A stretch of 15,086 bases of DNA from the NCBI GenBank assembly GCA_963785755.1, contig CAWAXG010000011.1, forward strand, positions 1 to 15,086, given 5' to 3'. The notes beneath the pieces are model-generated. The model did not search any database, had not been told where the DNA came from, and saw nothing but the letters and a program-made list of their open reading frames with translations. Of the stretch, positions 7,413 to 15,086 are shown piece after piece (within the stretch, counting starts at the first letter, position 1; each line of letters begins with the position of its first letter). The DNA is from JACCXG01 sp963785755. Lineage in GTDB: Bacteria; Acidobacteriota; Vicinamibacteria; Vicinamibacterales; 2-12-FULL-66-21. The position numbers and the translations under genes were made by a program.

Positions 7413-10400
7413 ATGTCCAGAGCGCTAATCGCGGCGGCAACGGCACTGGCCATCCTGGCCGCGGGCGCGCCCGCGCGCGCCCAGACGAATACCGGGCAAA
7501 TCAGCGGCACCGTGCGTGACAGCCAGGGGGCGTGCTGCCGGGTGTCGTGGTCACCGTGACCAACGTCGACACCGGCATCACGTGGACCGAGGCGACCAGT
7601 CCCACCGGTACGTACACCGTGACGAACCTGCCGGTCGGGGCCTATAAGGTGGCCGTCGAACTGGAAGGGTTCCGCAAAGCGGAGAAGAGCGGGTTCGCGT
7701 TGACGGCTGACGGCCGCATCACCGCGGACTTCAGTCTCGGCGTCGGAGGCCTCACCGAGGCGGTGAGCGTGACGGCGATCCGCGGCGAAAGCGTCAATCG
7801 CACCTCCGGCGAAATCGGCCGCGTCATCGACAGCGCACAGATTCAGGATCTGGCGTTATCGGGTCGCAATTACCTCGAGCTGACGTCGCTCATCCCCGGC
7901 GCCGTCCAGCTCGATGACGATCAGATGGCGGTGACGACCGGGCTCGGCACTGGCGGCACCGTGATCAACGGCAATCGCGGCAACAGCAACAACCTGATGG
8001 TCGACGGCGGATTCAATCTCGACTCCGGTTCGAACGGCAGCATGATCAACAACGTCAGCCTCGACTTCATCGATCAGGTGGCGATTCAGACGTCGAACTT
8101 CGCGGCCGACAAGGGGCGCAACTCGGGGGCGTCGGTCAACGTCGTGACCAAGAGCGGCACGAACCGGCTGCGGGGCAGCGTCAACGAGACCTTCCGTGAC
8201 GAATCGCTCGATTCGGCGAATTTCTTCTCGCCGCGCGACGCCAACGGCGACCCGATCAAGGCGAAGCTCGATTTCAACAACTACGGCGCGTCGCTCGGAG
8301 GTCCGATCATCCGCAGCCGCCTGTTCTTCTTCACCGGAGTGGAGTTCCGAACGCTCGATCGTCAGGAGTCTCCCGAACGCCGCACGCGTGCCGACGCTCG
8401 CCGAGCTGCAGGGAGACTTTTCCGGACGGACCACCGTCATTCGGGATCCGCTGACGCAGCTGCCGTTTCCCGGCAACGTCATCCCGCAGCAGCGCATCAC
8501 GACCGACGGCCGCGCGATCGCCAAGGTCTTCGAATCGATGATCGGCCGCGCGGCCGCGTACACGAACACGCCAACCGCGAACAACTCGACGTATCAGCTC
8601 GATTTCCCGTTCGACTGGCGGCAGGACCTGGTCCGCATCGATTACCGGGCGAGCAACGACCATAGCTTCTACCTGCGCTACCTCCACGACGACTACGACC
8701 TGATCGAGCCGCGCGGCACGTTCATCGGAGCGCCGCTGCCGACGATCTCGACCAACCGCGTCCGGCCGGGATTCGGCTACCAGCTGGCGTATTCATGGGT
8801 GGCGCGCGACAACCTCGTGAACGAACTGAAGGTGAATGCGTCGTGGAACGGGCAGCGGATTCCGCCGGTCGGGGAGGCGTGGCGGCGCGACACCTACGGA
8901 TTCCAGTTCCCGCAGGTCTACGATGGCGGCCGCTATGACGAGGGCATCCCGGATGTGACGTTCTCGGGCACCGGCGCTCCGGTTCAACTCGTCGGCCCGT
9001 CGCAGTCGCTGCTGTCGCCAACGACCGACATCACCGTGCAGGACACGGTGACGTGGGTGAAAGGCGCGCACACGCTGCGGTCCGGCTTCCTGTACACCCG
9101 CAATCGGAAGGATCAGAACGGCCGCTTCGCGCATACGGGGGCGGTGAACTTCAACCCGTCCGGCAATCCGATGTCGACCGGGCTCGCCTTTGCGGACGCA
9201 CTGCTCGGCAACTTCCGCACCTACTCGGAGGGGGCCGACGATCCGCTCGGGTTCTTCCGGTTCACGCAGTACCGGGGATTCGTCTCGGACAACTGGCGTG
9301 TCAGGCGCGACCTCAGCCTCGAGGTGGGACTCCGCTACGAGCTCGCCAGTCCGACCTACACGCAAGCCAACAACATCAGCAATTTCGATCCCGCGCTGTA
9401 CGACCCGAACACCGCGGTTCGTCTGAACCGGAACGGCTCGATCATCCCCAATTCGGGGAATCCCTACAGCGGCCTGATTCGCGCGGGCGACGGCATCCCG
9501 GCCGATGAGGAGGACCGGGTGACGCTGGATCCCGCCGCGGCCCCGCTGATTCCGACGGGAGCGCCGCGCGGCCTCTTCGGCACGGATCATCTGCTGATGC
9601 CGCGGTTCAGCGGCGCCTACACGATGCGCGAGGTCTGGGTCATCCGCGGCGGCATCGGGCTGTTCTACGACAAGCCCGAAGGCAACATCATCTTCTCGCA
9701 AGTGAACCTGCCCCCCTTCGTCCCGAGCGTGGCGGTCGAGAACGCCAACCTCGCGAATCCCCTGTCTGGTCAGGCGTCGGCCGCCGCCGTGCTCGGCACG
9801 ATCAACGCCATCGATCCCGTTCTCGATGTTCCGAGACAGCTGAATTACAGCGTCAGCGTGCAGCGGGAACTGCCGTAAGGCCACTTCGCCGAAATCGCCT
9901 ACGTCGGCAATCAGGGGCGGGACCTGCTGTGGCAGCCGGAGATCAATCAGCCGTCGTTCGAGGTGCTCGCCGCGAATGCGGCGCTGCCGGCCGCCGATCG
10001 CGCCAACACGAATTTCCTGCGCCCCTACCGCGGGTATTCGTCGGTTCGGCAGCGCCGCAGCGACGCGTTCTCCGACTACAACGGGCTGCAGCTGTACCTG
10101 AACAAGCGGCGCGGTGATCTCAACTACACGATCGGGTACACACTGTCGAAAGCGACCGGCCTTGGCAGCGGCAACGGCGACAATCCTCTCGCAGCCGAAG
10201 GCTACACGCCCGGCGACGTTGTCGACCTCGACTTCTTCGTCGGGCCGACCACCTACGATCGGCGGCACGTTTTGATTTCCACCTGGACCTACCGCGTGCC
10301 GTTCTTTCGCGGTCGAGGCAACCTCGCCGAGTACACGCTCGGGGGCTGGGAACTGAGCGGCAAGACCCGCTGGCAGTCGGGGCAGAACCTGACGGTGACG

Positions 10401-10766
10401 GGAAACACCTCTATCGGCACTCGCCGTGCGGACTATCTGGGCGGAGAGATCGGTCTGCCGTCAGACGATCGCGACGAGAACCGCTGGTTCAACACCGCGG
10501 TGTTCGCCGCGGCTCCCGACACACGCCGCGGCAATTCGGAAATCGGCATCATTCAGGGACCGCACTGGGTGCAGTGGGACCTGTCGCTGCGGAAGACGTT
10601 CCCGATCTCGCGCGCGAAGCTCGGGTTCCGCGCCGACGTGTTCAACGTATTCAACCGCGTCAACTTCAACAACCCGAACACGACGGTGACCGCCGCCGAA
10701 TTCGGGCGCATCTCGACCGCCAAGATTCCGCGGCAGATGCAATTCAGTCTGCGGGTGGATTTCTAG
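7413..10766 (+). pseudogene. TonB-dependent receptor (Oar-like) with N-terminal carboxypeptidase-regulatory domain; two frameshifts and one in-frame stop
   Basis: Joined, the segments give a protein of about 1117 aa, normal for this outer-membrane family. Order: signal peptide (MSRALIAAATALAILAAG, cut after ARA), a carboxypeptidase-regulatory-like fold (GQISGTVRDSQG to LGVGGLTEAVSVTA), a plug (GRNYLELTSLIPGAV, NNLMVDGG, GASVNVVTKSGTNRLRGS) and a long beta-barrel ending in the aromatic tail QFSLRVDF. The ATG at 7413 follows GGGAGG (7403-7408). Three lesions are seen. One G is missing from the run near 7527-7531 (DSQG to VLPGVVVTVTN). One extra C lies near 8371-8373 (RQESPN to AARVPTLAEL). TAA replaces an expected Tyr codon at 9876-9878, after which the same frame continues GHFAEIAYVGNQG. 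By family it takes up a large substrate with TonB energy. Substrate unknown; the PQQ operon upstream is suggestive only. Confidence 0.9.
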
Positions 10767-10791
10767 CTGGGCTGAGCACCGCACCAGCGAA

Positions 10792-10881
10792 AACTTCCAA
10801 CTCCCGATCTCCAACTCCCAAGGCGCTCAGAGCCGATCGACCGAGAGCGTTTTGGGAGTTGGAGGTTGGAGATTGGAAGTT
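10792..10881. repeat. Large inverted repeat made of 7-bp units, downstream of the receptor gene; possible terminator
   Basis: The left arm (10792-10821) and right arm (10852-10881) are 30 nt each and complementary at about 25 positions. The 30-nt middle has a further CGCTC/GAGCG pair. Each arm is a run of heptads: CTTCCAA, CTCCCGA, TCTCCAA, CTCCCAA on the left; TTGGGAG, TTGGAGG, TTGGAGA, TTGGAAG on the right. It begins 26 nt after the receptor stop and ends 47 nt before the next -10 element, so it could end or insulate transcription. There is no T-run. It could equally be a repetitive extragenic element. Confidence 0.75.
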
Positions 10882-10928
10882 GACACGTTCATCGGCCCCC
10901 TTCGCGCGCTCATTCCTGCCACCTGAAC

Positions 10929-10934
10929 TATAAT
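10929..10934 (+). promoter_or_regulatory. Consensus -10 element TATAAT ahead of the miniature kinase
   Basis: A perfect TATAAT sits 7 nt before the CTG codon at 10942 where the kinase reading begins. The third kinase locus has the same TATAATCC at 12205-12212 in the same position relative to its LGPYE coding start, so the element looks conserved between paralogues. No -35 box at normal spacing. Confidence 0.55.
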
Positions 10935-10941
10935 CCTGCGT

Positions 10942-11400
10942 CTGCCCCTGACAACTGGTTCGCGCCTCGGTCCTTACGAAGTGCTCTCGGCCCTCGGCGC
11001 CGGCGGGATGGGCGAAGTCTATCGCGCCCGCGACACGCGGCTCGATCGCATCGTCGCCATCAAAGTCGTCGCGAGCGCGCTCGTCGATGCTCCAGAGCTC
11101 CGCGAACGGTTCGATCGTGAGGCACGGGCCGTCGCCGCCCTCAACCATCCGCACATCTGCACGCTCCATGACATCGGCCACGAGCAGGGCATCGACTTCC
11201 TGGTCATGGAGCATCTCGAGGGGGAGACGCTCGCCGATCGATTGTCGAAGGGCGCGCTGCCCATCGCCGTCACGAATTCCGGCTTTCCCTACGCCGTGAC
11301 CGCCGATGGCAAGCGCTTCCTCGTCGCGCAGCAGCCGGAGCAGCAGGCCGCGACGGTCACCGTCGTCCTCAACTGGACCGCGGCGCTGCCGCGGCAGTGA
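10942..11400 (+). pseudogene. Miniature kinase: N-lobe fused in frame to the C-terminal tail of the kinase-propeller family
   Basis: An uninterrupted frame of about 152 codons. It starts like a full kinase (TTGSRLGPYEVLSALGAGG), with the glycine loop GAGGMGEV (about residues 19-26), ATP-binding Lys41 in VAIKV, helix-C Glu60 in FDREARAV, then NHPHIC and FLVMEHLEGETLADRLSKG. At about residues 107-113 it jumps to NSGFPYAVTADGKRFLV and TVTVVLNWTAAL, the tail that ends these proteins after the propeller (compare ITVVLNWPALLKR at the end of the third locus). The catalytic loop, DFG, C-lobe, membrane segment and propeller are missing, so it cannot be an active kinase. The gene appears to have lost roughly 2 kb in frame. 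There is no ATG before the glycine loop: CTG 10942 aligns with the start of the third kinase, and GTG 10981 is the first ordinary start. If expressed, it is a soluble N-lobe fragment. Confidence 0.8.
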
Positions 11401-11412
11401 GGCTGTCGGGCT

Positions 11413-11802
11413 CTACCCCGGCTGTCGCTCACCAAACCAGTAGCAAAGGCCATCAGGCGCGATGACGTAGAACACGTTCCAGGCGACGCCGTCGCGACGC
11501 TCGACGTCGAAGTTGGAGTGCTCCTTGTGGAGCCCGTGGCAGTGAACTCCGCGAACAACGACTCCAGGCCCTTCACGTGGAAGGCACACCCGTTCTGCGA
11601 GGGATCGCCGCCGTTTTCCGCGAGCCCGATCTGAACCTGGTCGCGCGTCGGTCCCCGCTGACTTGTGCGGCGCGTCGCTGCGCGATGAGACCTGGAAGCC
11701 GAGCACGGTTTCGTAGAAGGGAATCGCTGCGGCGAGATCCGGCACCGGCAGGTTCATGTTGTCACCCTGATAGCCGAATGCCTTTTCGAGCGTTGCCTGC
11801 AT
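11413..11802 (-). pseudogene. VOC-family (glyoxalase/bleomycin-resistance fold) protein, two compensating frameshifts
   Basis: The minus-strand reading begins MQATLEKAFGYQGDNMNLPV, then DLAAAIPFYETVLGFQVSSR, the classic first beta-alpha-beta unit of a VOC protein. The middle is in another frame: TRDQVQIGLAENGGDPSQNG followed by CAFHVKGLESLFAEF. The original frame returns for VHCHGLHKEHSNFDVERRDG and AWNVFYVIAPDGLCYWFGER. About 130 residues is the usual one-domain length. The frame changes lie near 11655-11670 and 11535-11550. ATG 11802 has GGGAGG (11812-11807) 4 nt upstream, a good ribosome site. Members bind metal with His and Glu and act as glyoxalases, dioxygenases or drug-binding proteins; the substrate is not inferable here. 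It is convergent with the mini-kinase, whose stop is 12 nt away. Sequence error could explain both lesions. Confidence 0.75.
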
Positions 11803-12204
11803 GATGCCTCCCTCAGGCGGGTGCGCCCTGAACCCCGGCGCAGGGGTTTTGGTTGGCTAAAGCGGCGGCAGCTGCTCTGGCGGGTAGTGCAGTAGATGCG
11901 ATGACCAGCTGATTGCTACTGACGAAGCGATCCCACTCGCGGCACGCCGCGGCTTTCTGGGGTGACTTGCGGCAGGTCATGGTTTGCGTGAGCCGTCTAG
12001 CGCGCCGCTTCAGGTGCCGGAGGTCATGATCGCGCCAGCCGCCGCCGGCTGCAAGCGCGTCCTGGGGCGGCCAACACCGCGACGTCGCCCACAGAGGGCA
12101 ACCTGGCCCGAAACCTTCAAGAAGACCGGGGTGCGGCTGTGGACCTGCCCCTCAACACCGCGCCGTCACTCGGGAGTAATCGCGTCGGCGCTGCCGCCCC
12201 GCCG
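11803..12204. other. About 400-nt intergenic region without a recognisable gene
   Basis: It lies between the divergent VOC gene and third kinase. I see no coding sequence with family features; the open frames here have unrelated Arg/Pro-rich composition. It holds a small hairpin, AACCCC (11831-11836) with GGGGTT (11843-11848) around a 6-nt loop followed by only two more T, too weak for a firm terminator call. It ends in the kinase -10 element. Confidence 0.5.
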
Positions 12205-12210
12205 TATAAT
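12205..12210 (+). promoter_or_regulatory. Consensus -10 element TATAAT ahead of the third kinase gene
   Basis: A perfect TATAAT lies 11 nt before the TTG start at 12222 and is followed by CC, as at the mini-kinase locus. GGAG (12215-12218) lies between the box and the start codon, but RNA beginning at the expected position would contain little or none of it. Confidence 0.55.
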
Positions 12211-12221
12211 CCACGGAGCGT

Positions 12222-14907
12222 TTGGCCCTCGCCCCCGGCACCCGCCTCGGCCCGTATGAGATTGTCTCCGCTCTCGGAGCCGGCGGCATGGGCGAGGTCT
12301 ACGGGCCCGCGACACGCGACTCGATCGAACGGTCGCCATCAAGGTCTTGCCGATGAGGTCGCTGGCGATCCCGATTTGCGGTCCCGGTTCGAGCGCGAGG
12401 CTGCGCCGTCGCAGCACTGGACCATCCCCACATCTGCGGCATCTACGACGTCGGCAGCGTCGAGGGCACTCATTACCTGGTGATGCCGCATCTCGAGGGC
12501 AGACGCCGCCGCGCGGCTCGAGAAAGGGCCGCTGCCGCTCGACCAGGCGCTGAAGATCGGCGTCGAGATCGCCGACGCCATTGACAAAGCACATCGCCAG
12601 GGCATCGTCCATCGCGATCTCAAGCCCGCCAACATCATGCTGACGAAGGCTGGCGCGAAGCTGCTGGACTTCGGGCTGGCCAAGTTGCGGCCGCCGGCAG
12701 GGCCGATCTCGATGTCGGGCATGACGCGGCTCGCCACGCGCGCCCCCGGACCGCGCACGGGATGATTCTCGGGACGGTGCACTACATGGCGCCCGAGCAG
12801 GTCGAGGGTCTGGAGGCCGATGCTCGCAGGGATGTCTGGGCCTCGGGGCGGTGCTTTACGAGATGGCGACAGGAAATCGCCCATTCGACGGGGATTCGGC
12901 CGCCTCCGTCATCGGCGCCATCCTAAGGATGTTCCGCCACCGATCTCCACCCGCGCAGCGCTGGTCCCTCGCCGCTGGATCACGTCGTCGAACGGTGTCT
13001 TGCGAAAGACCCTGACGAACGCTGGCAAAGCGCCGCGGACGTTGGCGGAGAGCTCCGCTGGATTGCGTCGAGTGGAGGAGAGCAGCCGGCCGGCACGCGA
13101 GGGCCACGCCGGGCGGCACCGCGAATACGCCGCATGGAGCCTCGCGGCGATTCTTCTGACCGTCTTTGGGCATCACGATTGGTCGCCCCGGCTCGGATTC
13201 AGCGACGCCGCCGGCACACGTGGTCGTATTCTCAGTCTATCCGCCTCCGGGTGGAGCGTTCCGAAGCCAGGGGGCATCGGTTCAGACAGCGAAATTGGCG
13301 CTTGCACCTGATGGCCGCCATCTGGTGTTCCTCGCTGCGGAGCCGGATGGCGTCGCCCGACTGTGGCTCCGCCCACTGGATGCCGCCGAGGCGAGACCGC
13401 TCGCCGGTACCGAGGACGCCCGGATCCATTCTGGTCGCCTGACAGTCGGAACGTGGCGTTCTTCGCACGGGGCGCCCTCCGGCGAGTCGATCTCAACGGC
13501 GGCGCCCCTCGGGTAATCAGCCCCGCGACGATTAACACGCGGCGGGGCTCATGGAGCTCGTCAGGCGTCATCCTGTTCAATCCCGAGAACTTGAGCGGCC
13601 TCATGCGCGTGCCGGACTCCGGAGGCACCGCGGTCGGCGTCGATGCCGATGCTGAGAATCTGAAGCTCGGCGGCGGACAGTAACTTCACTTCGTCGGCGA
13701 CAGCGAGCGTTTTCTGTTTCAACGCCGAGACGAGAGCGAAGGGCTCGTCTATGTGGGCTCGTTGGAGAGTGCCACAGCGACGCCACTCGTGGCGACCGAC
13801 TGGGGCGCGCAGATCTCCCAGGGGTTTCTGCTGTTTCTCAAGGGCACCACACTGATGGCGCGGGCGTTCGGTCCCGGGAACGGGCTAACCGGCGATGCCG
13901 TCCCCGCTGCGTCGAAAACGTTGCCGGTGGCTCCGCGGCGTACCCGGCTTTTTCCACGTCCACGACCGGTATCCTGGCCTACGCGAGTCCGCTGCGCGCC
14001 GTTCGCGAATTGCGATGGTTCAGCCGCGGCGGAACTGCACTCAACGGGGTGGCGCCGGCCGGCGACTACGTTGACTTCCGTCTCTCGCCTGACGAAACGC
14101 GCCTCGCGCATTCCCGCGTCGACCCCGTCACACAGGCGCCCGACGTGTGGGTAAAGGACCTGCGGAGTCGAGCAGACCGGCAGGTAACGGCCGATCGGCT
14201 CTCGGAGACGTCGCCGCAGTGGTCACGCGAGGGTGACGCGCTCATCTATCGTTCGAATCGTGGTCGCGGCAAGCAGCCAACTCTACCGCGTGGGCGCGAC
14301 GGGGGTTGGAGGATGCCGAAATCGTATTGAGCGATGTACAGCAGCGCGAGTTGCAGCAAGTGACGCCGATTCCAACAGACTGGTCGCCGAACGGCACCTA
14401 CATGGTCTATCACGCCGCGACGCCGAAGGGCGGCTTGGATATGTGGGCGGTTTCGCGCTGGCGGAACGTAAGATCGTCTCGCTCAGGCAAACCCTCTACA
14501 ACGAGTTGCAGGGCTCGATCTCGCGGGATTCCCAATGGCTCGCCTACGCATCGGATGAGTCCGGCAGGTATGAGGTGTACATGCAGGCGTTTCCCAACGC
14601 GAAGGAGCGTTGGACGATTTCAACCGAGGGCGGATCGCAGCCTCGATGGAGCCCGAACGGTCGCGAGCTGCTGTACCTGCAACGCGACGGGACGCTCATG
14701 TCGGTGCCGATCGAGACAGCGCCATCCTTCGTGAAGGGCATTCCGGTGCCCCTCTTCAAGACGGGTTTGGCAGGCGTCGATCCATACCGCTTTGAGTTCG
14801 TTCCGAGCGCAGACGGCAAACGAATCCTGATGAGCACGCCGATCAATGACGGCGACCGACCCGCCATTACGGTCGTGCTGAACTGGCCGGCGTTGCTGAA
14901 GAGATAG
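12222..14907 (+). pseudogene. Serine/threonine protein kinase with C-terminal TolB/PD40-type propeller, full length but multiply frameshifted
   Basis: The reading starts at TTG 12222 (LAPGTRLGPYEIVSALGAGG). It can be followed through all three frames to TAG at 14905-14907. Kinase motifs: GGMGEVY, then VAIKVL after loss of one C near 12302-12304; DHPHICGIYDVG near 12420-12455; HRDLKPANIM at 12610-12639; DFGLAK at 12667-12684; GTVHYMAPEQVEG near 12774-12810; and AVLYEMATGNRPFDG near 12850-12890. The catalytic Asp, Lys and DFG are all encoded. Propeller units follow (LALAPDGRHLVFLAAEPDG, FWSPDSRNVAFFARG, FRLSPDETRLAHSR, QWSREGDALIYRSNRG, PRWSPNGRELLYLQ), with the tail ITVVLNWPALLKR. At least ten frame changes are required. 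Complete members are about 850-900 aa, matching the 2.7 kb here. The clean final 430 nt shows that the damage is uneven. Decay or poor sequence; the family is certain. Confidence 0.87.
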
Positions 14908-15086
14908 ATGCGATCAACCACGTGATTCGCCCTGATAGCAGGAACCGGCCACGCCCGAGAATGCCCGATTGTCCGCTTGACTCCCACTGGCTTGGTTCTT
15001 CCTCCAGCTCATCGAAGCGTTACTAACATTCGACTCGGTCCAGACCGAGTGTGCTCGCGTCATCAACGAGCAGAGACGACCCGAAC
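14908..15086. other. 3' flank of the third kinase with one hairpin (15033-15050)
   Basis: No gene is recognisable in this 179-nt end piece. ACTCGGTC (15033-15040) and GACCGAGT (15043-15050) are perfect complements separated by CA, a stable short hairpin 125 nt after the kinase stop. No T-run follows, so a terminator role is only possible. Confidence 0.4.

Noticed and set aside
10792..10881. Insertion-sequence ends (terminal inverted repeats)
   Set aside because: The arms are only 30 nt apart with no transposase between them and no target-site duplication visible.
11831..11848. AACCCC/GGGGTT hairpin as an intrinsic terminator
   Set aside because: Only a 6-bp stem with a four-T tail that overlaps the stem, and no gene ending beside it on either strand.
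11984..12259. A 91-aa open frame upstream of kinase 3
   Set aside because: It runs through the TATAAT box and the kinase start and has no domain features or ribosome site.
1..15086. Programmed frameshifting as the explanation for the kinase frame changes
   Set aside because: There are too many changes per gene, in both directions and without conserved slippery sites; decay or sequencing error is far simpler.

Overview
High-GC bacterial DNA whose gene families point to an Acidobacteriota genome, probably a soil Vicinamibacteria-type lineage. The signs are serine/threonine kinases of the 'LGPYE..LGAGGMGEVY' type fused to TolB/PD40-like propeller repeats, an Oar-like TonB-dependent receptor with an N-terminal carboxypeptidase-regulatory domain, a PQQ dehydrogenase paired with a cytochrome c, and a Uma2 nuclease. 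The assignment is inferred from gene families only; there is no rRNA or tRNA in the window.

Layout: (1) 1-2547, a heavily frameshifted kinase-propeller gene, 5' end outside the window. (2) 2653-3015, an intact small cupin. (3) 3016-3259, a convergent intergenic region with 7-bp repeats and a GCGATCGC hairpin. (4) 4047 down to 3260, a minus-strand two-gene unit (75-aa protein plus nucleotidyltransferase, ATGA overlap) that resembles a toxin-antitoxin pair. (5) 4258-4835, a Uma2 gene with one frameshift. (6) 4937-7299, an intact two-gene operon of exported cytochrome c and PQQ dehydrogenase. (7) 7413-10766, a TonB-dependent receptor interrupted by two homopolymer frameshifts and one in-frame stop, behind a palindromic operator candidate. 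(8) 10792-10881, a large inverted repeat built of 7-bp units. (9) 10942-11400, a miniature kinase in which the N-lobe is joined in frame to the extreme C-terminal tail of the kinase-propeller family. (10) 11802-11413 (minus), a broken VOC-family gene. (11) 12222-14907, a third kinase-propeller gene, heavily frameshifted.

Working together: the periplasmic PQQ enzyme would oxidise an alcohol, sugar or related substrate and pass electrons to the cytochrome c. The receptor just downstream could import a substrate or cofactor, though it has its own upstream control region. The kinase loci would be membrane-linked sensors if intact.

The main caution is sequence quality. Most lesions are single-base indels, several in homopolymers, so part of the damage may be sequencing error. 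Yet the lesions are concentrated in the kinase loci while the PQQ operon is clean, so real decay cannot be excluded. No clearly new multi-gene system is visible. The most unusual single objects are the deletion-fused mini-kinase, the heptad-repeat hairpin and the minus-strand nucleotidyltransferase pair.
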